Positions 52,262-59,636 of a DNA stretch of 64,000 nt are shown here, piece after piece. The position numbers and the translations under genes were made by a program. The stretch is taken from assembly GCA_004554245.1 (NCBI GenBank), contig SFND01000011.1, forward strand, positions 1 to 64,000, in the 5' to 3' direction. This stretch comes from Oribacterium sp. (lineage in GTDB: Bacteria; Bacillota_A; Clostridia; Lachnospirales; Lachnospiraceae). Each line of letters opens with the position of its first letter. Position 1 is the first letter of the stretch. Under the pieces are notes generated by a model. That model made no database searches. It was not told the DNA's origin and saw nothing but the letters and a program-made list of their open reading frames with translations.

Positions 52262-52365
52262 TGAATAACCTGAAACGATAAAGACGACCTGAGTCGTGTG
52301 AATTATATTGCGACAGATCATCTGCAGCGCAGATGAACATGCTGATATTTTTAGACAGCCTTGCT

Positions 52366-52394
52366 ATTTTATGAGGAAAGAGAAATCTTTACAA
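52366..52394 (-). promoter_or_regulatory. Likely promoter of rpoD
   Basis: Minus strand -35 TTGTAA (52389-52394), 17-base spacer, -10 TAAAAT (52366-52371), with a leader of about 100 bases. The gap 52262-52791 otherwise holds only hairpins and a terminator. Confidence 0.55.
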
Positions 52395-52515
52395 GACAGT
52401 TTGGAAGAAAGAACATAAAAATTATTTTATATATATGATAACATTTTTTATGCCCAAATTTTCGAAGGTGTTGTGCAGCGCATCTCAGCTTTTTTTCAAG
52501 AAGCTTCGATTAAGC

Positions 52516-52606
52516 TGGGCAGAGACGCTTCGCGTCTTGCCCACCGAAAAGCAACAGAGCCCAAATCGTCCATAAATGGCCATTTGGGCTCTGTTGCTTT
52601 TCGGTG
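52516..52606. repeat. Two adjacent hairpins, one with 25-bp perfect arms
   Basis: 52516-52541 folds as GGGCAGAGACGC-TTC-GCGTCTTGCCC. 52542-52566 and 52582-52606 are perfect 25-base inverted copies (begin CACCGAAAAGCAACAGAGCC) around a 15-base loop. There is no T run on either side, so it is not a simple terminator. Confidence 0.75.
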
Positions 52607-52621
52607 CTGCACAAAATAAAA

Positions 52622-52649
52622 TAAAAAATCCCGGGAAGCAACCGGGATT
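52622..52649 (-). terminator. Terminator after the MBL hydrolase gene
   Basis: Minus strand: AATCCCGG, seven bases, CCGGGATT, then TTTTTATTTTATTTTG. Confidence 0.8.
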
Positions 52650-52791
52650 AATTATAAAGGATTTAGTTTTAAAAAAGGATTGTGCCTGATGTCTTTCTCA
52701 AGCATCTTTATCATAACGGAATCTGTTCCGAAGTGCTTGAAGAAAAGCGAAATGTCTCATTATGAAATTCTTAAGATGATTCTTAACTTTT

Positions 52792-53469
52792 TTACGCGTA
52801 GCGCTCCATACGGATCTCGACATGCACCATCGGTGCGGATTTTCCGACGGCCTGACGGAAGACCTCCTCGTCCTCCGGCTCTCCGGCGACGGAGCCGTAG
52901 TGTGTCGGGATGACCAGCTGCGGGCGCAGGATGACGGCCAGTGTCGCCGCTTCATGTGCGTTCATGGTATAGGTACCGCCGATCGGAAGCAGCGCGACAT
53001 CGCAGCGTACCGCCTCGGCTTCCGGCGTGATGTCGGTATCGCCGGCGATATAGATGCGACGTGTACCATCATCGAGCAGATAGCCGATCCACTGCTGTGC
53101 CGCCGGGTGGAAGCGCTTCTCCGGATTATAGGCCGGGATAGCGGTGATCTTTATGCCACGGAAATCCAGGCTCTCGTTCCATGCGAGAAAATGTTCCTGT
53201 GCATCGTCGATACCGGAATCCCCGGTCTCCCCGCGCATCGAGGCCGGGTAGATCGCTTCACTGCCACTCTTCCGTACCTTCGCGATGTCCTCGACCGAAT
53301 AGTGGTCATAGTGCGCATGCGTTACGAGGATGAGATCGGCATCGGCTGTGGTTTCCACGAGGTGAAACGGGTCACAGTAGATCACGACATCCTCATGATG
53401 CTCGTCCTTCAGCACGAGCCGGATCGCGGCATGGGTTAACACACGAATGTCTTCACGTAACTGCTTCAT
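52792..53469 (-). CDS. MBL-fold metallo-hydrolase (UlaG-like)
   Basis: 225 residues from ATG 53469 behind GGAAGGAG; a longer frame to 53505 lacks support. Metal motif THAHYDHYS (HxHxDH), then KITAIPAYNPEKRFHP, IYIAGDTDITPEAE with the bridging Asp, and a late IPTHYGS histidine. Such proteins are small phosphodiesterase or lactonase-like hydrolases of unclear substrate. The stop lies within an AAATTCTTAAG-like context shared with the dispersed palindromic repeats. Confidence 0.87.
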   Translation of the reverse strand: MKQLREDIRVLTHAAIRLVLKDEHHEDVVIYCDPFHLVETTADADLILVTHAHYDHYSVEDIAKVRKSGSEAIYPASMRGETGDSGIDDAQEHFLAWNESLDFRGIKITAIPAYNPEKRFHPAAQQWIGYLLDDGTRRIYIAGDTDITPEAEAVRCDVALLPIGGTYTMNAHEAATLAVILRPQLVIPTHYGSVAGEPEDEEVFRQAVGKSAPMVHVEIRMERYA

Positions 53470-53573
53470 ACATACTCCTTCCCGGATGGTAATAGCACCA
53501 TCCATCCTGGAACGCCCCTTTATATTCTGTTTTTCTATCCCCTTTGTCTGCTTCTGTGAAGCGCCATAAACAG

Positions 53574-53682
53574 AAGCAGACTCGATACGTGCCCGGCACG
53601 CATTGATTTACTTCTATTTTATGCGTTTTCGCGCAGTGTCGCAAGTAAAAGCAGGCTCGAAACGTGCACCGCGCGGATGCCG
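53574..53682. repeat. Duplicated 3' end of the HAD gene
   Basis: About 33 bases at 53651-53682 (end of the HAD gene) recur, diverged, at 53574-53605. Read on the minus strand the gene ends RAVHVSSLLLLATLRENA, and the downstream copy reads RAGHVSSLLLFMAL. The copies are 77 bases apart. A small hairpin (TCTGCTTCTG/CAGAAGCAGA) at 53549-53580 overlaps. Confidence 0.65.
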
Positions 53683-54146
53683 GCGAGCTGCAGCTTATCG
53701 AGGACGCCTGCGCTGTCATCGATGAACAGATGCGGTGTCTCGAGTCCCTGATGGTTCTTTTCCAGCGCTTCCCGCACAGCCTCCGCCTTCACATCGCTCC
53801 GTGTAAACAGGATATGGTCCTCCGGGAACAGGCCAGGATAGCAGCGCTTGAGAAACGCGAGCTTCTGCTGGTCCTGCGCCTCGGTGCCGGACTGACTCAC
53901 CACATAGTTCAGCGTCGGCGTCGTATACTGCTCGATGTACTCTTTTATAAAGACCGGCGCAGCTGCGTACTGATAGAGGTCATGGGTTTCCATGAAGGCA
54001 TCGAACGCCTCGTCGCGTACCGCGTTGATACCATCTGCTCCATAGGCATACACCGACAGCACCCCGTCGATATCGAAAAAACGAACCAGATCCCGCTGCT
54101 TCAGAAGCGCGGTGTCAAGGCCCAGCTGATAATCTGGATTAAACAT
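53619..54146 (-). CDS. HAD-like protein
   Basis: 175 residues from ATG 54146 behind GGAGAGAG; frames reach 54206 but the upstream starts are poorer. FFDIDGVLSVYAYG is the HAD motif I (DxDG), LNYVVSQSGTEAQDQQKLAFLKR is around motif II, and PHLFIDDSAGVLDKLQLAG is the acidic motif IV. No motif III lysine is certain. Small phosphatase of unknown substrate. A satellite iteron lies 65 bases upstream of the start. Confidence 0.78.
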   Translation of the reverse strand: MFNPDYQLGLDTALLKQRDLVRFFDIDGVLSVYAYGADGINAVRDEAFDAFMETHDLYQYAAAPVFIKEYIEQYTTPTLNYVVSQSGTEAQDQQKLAFLKRCYPGLFPEDHILFTRSDVKAEAVREALEKNHQGLETPHLFIDDSAGVLDKLQLAGIRAVHVSSLLLLATLRENA

Positions 54147-54210
54147 GCGTACTCTCTCCATTCTGATAAGAGCAAGCCCGGAATCAGCGATTTTCCGGGC
54201 TTGCAAAACA

Positions 54211-54228
54211 TACCGTTATTTTGTTATA
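54211..54228. repeat. Satellite iteron 2
   Basis: TACCGTTATTTTGTTATA, one change from the origin iterons in the inverted direction, between the HAD gene and the 187-residue unknown gene, 5.4 kb from the origin. Confidence 0.7.
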
Positions 54229-54311
54229 TGTCCGCAGCGACCCATCTGGATCCGCCACATCCTCGCACCCAGGGCGCGGATAAACGAGCTGCTCGACGAA
54301 CGCCGGACAGA

Positions 54312-54875
54312 TCAGTCCTTCGGCTCTCGTGCAGCGTCGATCTCCTCCTCCGTCATATGGTCGAGCATCGCATAATCCATATTAAAGGTCAGAAAATCGT
54401 CATAATCATACATATCCTCGAAGCTGGCGAGCCGGACATCCGGGTCCATCTCATCCTTCTCCTCGTCGGTGAGGTACTCGTTTTTCAGTACATTTATAAC
54501 ATATTGACGGGCTTCCTGCGGCATCGGACGCGCCGGACTCAGCCCCTTATCCTCGCAGTTATGGATGTAGCTGTGGATCGACGCGTGGAGCGCATACTCC
54601 TCGTAGATGTTCGGGATGAACGGATCCTTCGACTTTACACCCTTCAGCAGATTCAGAAACGCCCTTGCGCCATCCGCCCGATCATAGTGATCCGGGAAGT
54701 AGAAGTGGATGTTCTCCTGGTATTCCTCATCGTCCGGCCGCACCTTGAGATAGCTTTGGCCCGCCGCCCACTCGATATCGTTGATCAGAAGGGACATCAC
54801 CCGATCGTTGATGAAGTCACGGATGTAGGCATCCGCCTGCGGATCCCTCGTAAATGCTGTATTGATCTGGAGCAT
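54312..54875 (-). CDS. Acidic protein of unknown function
   Basis: 187 residues, ATG behind AGGAGG. Not recognised. Composition is acidic with many Asp, Glu and Tyr residues (YDYDDFLTFNMDYAMLDH near the end); no membrane span or signal. IHFYFPDHYDRADGARAFLNLLKG and IPNIYEEYALHASIHSYIHNC look like helices. It sits between two satellite iterons. Confidence 0.7.
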   Translation of the reverse strand: MLQINTAFTRDPQADAYIRDFINDRVMSLLINDIEWAAGQSYLKVRPDDEEYQENIHFYFPDHYDRADGARAFLNLLKGVKSKDPFIPNIYEEYALHASIHSYIHNCEDKGLSPARPMPQEARQYVINVLKNEYLTDEEKDEMDPDVRLASFEDMYDYDDFLTFNMDYAMLDHMTEEEIDAAREPKD

Positions 54876-54943
54876 GGATTTTCCTCCTGTAGATAGAATT
54901 ACTCTAGTATAGCATATCTTGATTTCGAAGCACAGCTTAAGAA

Positions 54944-55003
54944 GGGGACCGGAGGGGCGGCAAACGGAGTACTGTGCTTCGTTTGCCGCCTCTCCGGATC
55001 CCC
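54944..55003. repeat. GC-rich hairpin repeat, copy C (best formed)
   Basis: GGGGACCGGAGGGGCGGC and its near-perfect inverse GCCGCCTCTCCGGATCCCC flank AAACGGAGTACTGTGCTTCG. Core CGGAGTACTGTGC is shared with copy B and, with changes, copy A. A satellite iteron follows nine bases later. Confidence 0.75.
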
Positions 55004-55011
55004 TGCCTTGA

Positions 55012-55030
55012 CTTATAACAAATTTACGGC
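55012..55030. repeat. Satellite iteron 3
   Basis: CTTATAACAAATTTACGGC, direct direction, between the hairpin repeat and the stop codon of the helicase gene, 6.2 kb from the origin. Confidence 0.72.
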
Positions 55031-55032
55031 AC

Positions 55033-57192
55033 TCACTCTTCCACCTTCTCCATCTTCACGCGGAGACTCAGCCGGCGCTCCGTCGGGAGGTCGTCGAAGC
55101 GGATCGTGTAGGCCGACTGGTCGAGGTCCACCTCCTGGATCGTACCGAGTCCGAAGGCGCGGTGTCGTATGCGGTCACCAATGTGAAAGACCGCGGCATC
55201 GTCACTGCGCCGGAAGTGGCTGTCGACCAGCTGGATATAGCTCTCCGCCTCCTTCAGAAGCCCTGCCTTCGGTGCCTCGGTGAAGTGCAGGAGGTCCCGG
55301 TCGATGTCCAGGATGAAGCGCGACGGATAGCGCGGCGAACCATCGAAATTCCGACCGGCAGCTTCGGAGAGATAGAGTCCCTTTTCGGCACGTGTGATCG
55401 CGACGAACGCGAGGCGCCGCTCCTCTTCCATGCCTTCGAGGGTGTTCACCTTCTTCGACGGGAAGATACCCTCACTCATGCTGCAGAGAAAGACGTATGG
55501 AAACTCCAGGCCCTTCGCGGTATGGACCGTCATGAGCTTCACGCGGTCGTGGCTGTCCGCGATATCCATATTGCTGAGCATCGCGACGCTCTTCAGGTAC
55601 GCTTCGAGATCCGTCTCCTCGCCGGCGCTCGTCTCGAAGGAGAACACCGCCTGCTTGAGCTCCGCGAGATTATCGAGACGGTCCTGCGCGCCCTCCGTGC
55701 GCAGCAGCTTCTCGTAGCCGGACTCATGCAGGATGCTCGTCAGCACCTCGGAGATCGTCCGCTCTGCATAGATCGTCGCATATTTCTCGATGAGTGCGAC
55801 GAATTCCCGCGCCTTCGTGCCCCGGAAGATCTCATGCTCCAGGTTCTTCACGAGGGCGTCATACAGTGTGCCTCCGTGGTGCTCCGTGTACTCCTCGAGG
55901 AACTTCATACGGCGCACACCGAGATTCCGCTTCGGGACATTCGCGATGCGTCGGAAGCTGAGATCATCCTTATAGACGATCATGCGCAGATAGCACAGTG
56001 CGTCCTTGATCTCCATGCGCCCGAAAAACTGCACACCGGAGTAGATCGTGTACGGAATCTTCGATCGAAGAAGCACCTCCTCGATCGTCCGCGTGACATA
56101 GTGCGCCCGGTACATGACCGTCATTTCGTTATAAGCGACGCCCATCTGATGCAGGGTTTCGATGTTTTTCACCATCCACTCGGCTTCCTTCGTGCTGTCC
56201 TCTGCGAGATGACAGACGACCGGTACGCCATCGGGAAGCATCGGGAGCAGCTCCTTCTCGATCCGCTTCCTGTTCTTCCGGATCAGAGCATTGGCCACCC
56301 GGAGGATCTGCGGCGTCGAACGGTAATTCTCCATCATCATGATCGTCTGCGTGCCCGGATGATGCTGATCAAAGTCCAGCAGGTACTTCACGTTCGCACC
56401 GCGCCAGGTGTAGATGGTCTGGTCCGGATCGCCCACGATGAAGAGGTTATGGTGGTAGGCGCACAGCACCTCCATGAGCCGGTACTGCAGCGGATCGATG
56501 TCCTGGAACTCGTCGATCTGGATGTACATGAGCCGCTTCTGCCACTTCTCCGCGATGTCCGGATGCTCCTGGAAGATGTAGAGACTCAGGATGATGAGAT
56601 CGTTGTAGTCGACCGCAAAGGTTTTCCGCTCCTGGTAGAGATAACCGTAAAAGAGGATGTCATTCACCTCGGTCGCCTGGAGATACTTCTCATGCAGCTC
56701 ATCGATCGGGAGCGCGATCATGTCGAGGAAGTAGCCCGGCTCCGTGAGACACTTCCGCATCTCAAACATATCCCGTGCGCTCGCGAAGGTCTTATCCCGG
56801 AGCGTGAGCCCCCGCTCCTCATAGATGATCTTCAGCATCTCATCGATGTCGCTGTTATCGAGCACCATGAAGCTCTTCGGATAGCCGATCGCATGGCTGT
56901 CCTCCTGCAGGATGTTCACACAGAAACCATGGAAGGTGCTGATATAGCCCGTATCATTATCGCCCGTCAGCTGATGGATCCGCTGCCGCATCTCGTTGGC
57001 CGCCTTGTTCGTGAAGGTCACACAGAGGATGTTTCCCGGCAGCACCCCGAGCTCCGTCACGAGATACGCGAAACGATGCGTCAGCGCCCGCGTCTTCCCG
57101 GATCCCGCCCCCGCGATCACACGCACGAAGCCCTCCGTCGACGTCACCGCCTCCAGCTGCGCTTTATTTAGTCCTTCCAGAATCTCTTCCAT
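55033..57192 (-). CDS. pcrA: ATP-dependent DNA helicase, UvrD/PcrA family
   Basis: 719 residues, ATG behind GGAGCGAG. SF1A helicase: GLNKAQLEAVTS (Q motif), VIAGAGSGKTRALTHR (Walker A), LCVTFTNKAANEMR (Ia), ISTFHGFC, IQIDEFQDIDP (Walker B), IVGDPDQTIYTWRGA (III), NYRSTPQIL (IV), MTVHTAKGLEFPYVFL (V) and EERRLAFVAITRAEKGLYL (VI). PcrA handles repair and rolling-circle plasmid replication and removes stalled polymerase. Length is near normal. The region 57193-57478 upstream holds a nested hairpin only. It may be an additional copy for this replicon. Confidence 0.93.
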   Translation of the reverse strand: MEEILEGLNKAQLEAVTSTEGFVRVIAGAGSGKTRALTHRFAYLVTELGVLPGNILCVTFTNKAANEMRQRIHQLTGDNDTGYISTFHGFCVNILQEDSHAIGYPKSFMVLDNSDIDEMLKIIYEERGLTLRDKTFASARDMFEMRKCLTEPGYFLDMIALPIDELHEKYLQATEVNDILFYGYLYQERKTFAVDYNDLIILSLYIFQEHPDIAEKWQKRLMYIQIDEFQDIDPLQYRLMEVLCAYHHNLFIVGDPDQTIYTWRGANVKYLLDFDQHHPGTQTIMMMENYRSTPQILRVANALIRKNRKRIEKELLPMLPDGVPVVCHLAEDSTKEAEWMVKNIETLHQMGVAYNEMTVMYRAHYVTRTIEEVLLRSKIPYTIYSGVQFFGRMEIKDALCYLRMIVYKDDLSFRRIANVPKRNLGVRRMKFLEEYTEHHGGTLYDALVKNLEHEIFRGTKAREFVALIEKYATIYAERTISEVLTSILHESGYEKLLRTEGAQDRLDNLAELKQAVFSFETSAGEETDLEAYLKSVAMLSNMDIADSHDRVKLMTVHTAKGLEFPYVFLCSMSEGIFPSKKVNTLEGMEEERRLAFVAITRAEKGLYLSEAAGRNFDGSPRYPSRFILDIDRDLLHFTEAPKAGLLKEAESYIQLVDSHFRRSDDAAVFHIGDRIRHRAFGLGTIQEVDLDQSAYTIRFDDLPTERRLSLRVKMEKVEE

Positions 57193-57381
57193 TTCTCGCT
57201 CCGTTTTCGCATAATAGTTCAGTTAATAAAAATATAATAGCACAGACGTTTGTTGAATACAATATATGATTCGACGTGTATATGCCGGAGGGGGAATTAT
57301 CGAAAACAGTTCAGGCAGGATCCGAAGGACCGGCAGCTGAAGCCATACGAAGAGATCGTGAATAAATCCAAATCGGGCCCT

Positions 57382-57476
57382 TAGAACCAGTTGGAGTAAT
57401 TTTTCCTTAGCACTCTCTGCAACACTGAGTTTTCATAAAGAAAACTCAGTCGTTTGCAGAGAGCCTACTGGTTCTT
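57382..57476. repeat. Nested inverted repeat downstream of the HelD-like gene
   Basis: AGAACCAGT (57383-57391) pairs with ACTGGTTCT (57467-57475); inside, CTCTCTGCAA (57413-57422) pairs with TTGCAGAGAG (57453-57462), and ACTGAGTTTTC with GAAAACTCAGT (57424-57450). It may work as a terminator for the HelD-like gene, though the T run is poor. Confidence 0.6.
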
Positions 57477-57478
57477 GA

Positions 57479-59515
57479 TTATACATGAACCAGCGGCGAC
57501 AGCTCCCCATCCGCCAGGATGATCAGCTTCTCCGTCGCGCGCGACTCCGCGGTATACAGCCGGTGCCGGTACAGCGCCCGGTCCGGATAATCCCGCACCG
57601 ACACATCCGGCAGGATGACGGTATCGAATTCGAGCCCCTTCGCGAGCTTCAGCTCCATCATCACCACACCACTCTTCGGCAGTGCCTCATAGGAGCGGAT
57701 GATGTGCGGCGTGTCGTCCCCGAGTGTCCGACGCATCATATTGATGCCGGTCCAGTCGCAGCATACGATCGCCGTGAGACCCTCCGTGCGGTCGTTCTCC
57801 CGGATCACACGACGCAGCTCCTCCACGTAGGTCTCGTGGTCGGCGCAGGCCAGCACCGTCGGCTCCACACCCTCCCGCTGCACGGAATTCGTCTGGATCC
57901 GAATCTCCTGCGGCAGCAGGCTCGTGAAGAGCTTCGTGATCTCCGGTGAGGAACGATAGCTCGTCATCAGCGAGAGCTCCGTCACCTCCTTACCCTGCTC
58001 CGTAAACATCCGGCGGATATCCGCGAAGCTCGCCGTACCACTGTGGATCGACTGGAACTCATCGCCGAGGAACATGAAGTGCGCGTTACGGAAGTAGCGT
58101 GCGAGCAGCATGAGCTGCGCCTCTGTGTAATCCTGCACCTCATCGACGATCACGTAACGAGTGTTGCGATCCGAGGTGCCGGTCAGCGTCATCTTGAGGT
58201 AGCTGAACTCCGCCGGCGTCAGATCGTCCTTTCCGAGAATCGACTGACCGATGGCCTCCATATCGAGCCAGTCGAGGTTTCGGATCTTCTCATAGACACC
58301 ACCCATCTGGCTCTCATCCGGCTCCTCGTCATAGAGATCGTCGAGGCCCTGATCGTGCTTCTTCTTTTCCTGCTTCTGTGCGTTGCTGCGTGCGAGCTCC
58401 TCGAGCTCCTCCACCGCAGTCTGGATCAGCCAGGTCGTGGATGAGGTTCCCTTATGGCGGCGAAGCACACCGAGAATCTGCTGCTTATCGAGCACACGTG
58501 CACGCTTCAGATTGATATTGTGGAGATGCTTCGCCTCGATAGAGAAGCCCACCAGGCCCTCATCGATCTGGTGCAGCGCATCCGCTTCCGTGATATCCGC
58601 CTCGCCGAGGCTCTTCACCCCGAGATCATCGAGGAAGTCGGACCAGGTCATGGTCACCGGATTCGCCTCGCCCATCTCCGGCAGCACGTGGTCGATGTAC
58701 TGCTGGAAGACCGGATTCAGTGTGATGAGCGCCACCTGGTTCGGCCGCAGGGTATGCCGGCGGCGGTAGAACAGATACGCGATGCGCTGCAGCAGCACGG
58801 AGGTCTTACCAGAGCCTGCGATGCCCTGCACGAGCAGCACCGGCACGTCCGGATAGCGGATGATGAGGTTCTGCTCCTTCTGAATCGTCTCCGTGATGGA
58901 CTGCATCTTATCGCTCCGCTTCTTCGTAAGCGAGTGGATCAGCAGTGGATCCTCCAGCGCGATTTTCGTGTCGAAGTAGGCCTTCAGCACATCGCGCTCC
59001 AGATCGAACTGCCGGCGAAGCTTCAGGTCCACCGGGATCTTACGTCCATCGACCATATAGGAGGTCTCGCCCAGCGCCTGGTTGTAGTACACCTCCGCGA
59101 TCGGGCTTCGCCAGTCGATGATCTCCGGCTCATGATGCTCGTTTGACACCGAGGACGAGCCGATATAGAAGCTCTCCTCTTCCGTCTCCTCCGGAAACTG
59201 CACGGTGATGCGCGCGAAGTACGGACGCGGCAGCAGGCGGTTCACGCGCTGCAGCCCCATCGATACCGTCCGGCTCGAGATATTGAGCTCCTCGACGGCA
59301 CGGCTCATGGTCTCAAACTCGATCAGTGTCTCCTGTGACTCCTCGATGCCGACGAAGTCGTACTGGAGGTCATCCGCGACCGTGTTCTTCTCCTCCTGTG
59401 CCTGTCGCTGGAGATCGACGAGCTCGGCCTCCATCTGCTCCTTCATCCGCGCGAGCTTTCCGTACTGCTCCGTCAGATGCGCCTGTTCTTCTCTGAAAAT
59501 TCTATCTTCGTTCAT
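57479..59515 (-). CDS. helD: HelD-like SF1 helicase (RNA polymerase recycling factor type)
   Basis: 678 residues. N-terminal coiled coil (residues about 1-60) then the HelD marker block FARITVQFPEETEEESFYIG, IIDWRSPIAEVYYN and GETSYMVDGRKI. Walker A LVQGIAGSGKTSVLLQRIAYL at about 232, VITLNP-like ALITLNPVFQQYI, DEVQDYTEAQLML, LGDEFQSIH and LAKGLEFDTVILPDV. Bacillus HelD (about 775 residues) frees RNA polymerase from DNA; this one is a shorter clade member. Notable beside alpha and sigma genes on the same stretch. Confidence 0.88.
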   Translation of the reverse strand: MNEDRIFREEQAHLTEQYGKLARMKEQMEAELVDLQRQAQEEKNTVADDLQYDFVGIEESQETLIEFETMSRAVEELNISSRTVSMGLQRVNRLLPRPYFARITVQFPEETEEESFYIGSSSVSNEHHEPEIIDWRSPIAEVYYNQALGETSYMVDGRKIPVDLKLRRQFDLERDVLKAYFDTKIALEDPLLIHSLTKKRSDKMQSITETIQKEQNLIIRYPDVPVLLVQGIAGSGKTSVLLQRIAYLFYRRRHTLRPNQVALITLNPVFQQYIDHVLPEMGEANPVTMTWSDFLDDLGVKSLGEADITEADALHQIDEGLVGFSIEAKHLHNINLKRARVLDKQQILGVLRRHKGTSSTTWLIQTAVEELEELARSNAQKQEKKKHDQGLDDLYDEEPDESQMGGVYEKIRNLDWLDMEAIGQSILGKDDLTPAEFSYLKMTLTGTSDRNTRYVIVDEVQDYTEAQLMLLARYFRNAHFMFLGDEFQSIHSGTASFADIRRMFTEQGKEVTELSLMTSYRSSPEITKLFTSLLPQEIRIQTNSVQREGVEPTVLACADHETYVEELRRVIRENDRTEGLTAIVCCDWTGINMMRRTLGDDTPHIIRSYEALPKSGVVMMELKLAKGLEFDTVILPDVSVRDYPDRALYRHRLYTAESRATEKLIILADGELSPLVHV

Positions 59516-59591
59516 TCCTTACCTATTACTTAAATCCATGTTTTTCAGGCCAATGCTTCCTGCGTTACATCGTCACATCACCTGAGATACC

Positions 59592-59621
59592 ACTGCCGGA
59601 GAAATCGCTCTCTCCGGCAGT
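59592..59621. terminator. Hairpin after the C69 dipeptidase gene
   Basis: ACTGCCGGAGA and TCTCCGGCAGT, 11 bp perfect, eight-base loop, 16 bases past the stop codon. No T run, so its terminator role is likely but not certain. Confidence 0.5.
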
Positions 59622-59636
59622 CTGTATCGTATACGT

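Noticed and set aside
56116..56133. Iteron-like GACCGTCATTTCGTTATA inside pcrA
   Set aside because: It differs from the consensus at two or three positions and is fully explained by conserved codons (YNEMTVMY).
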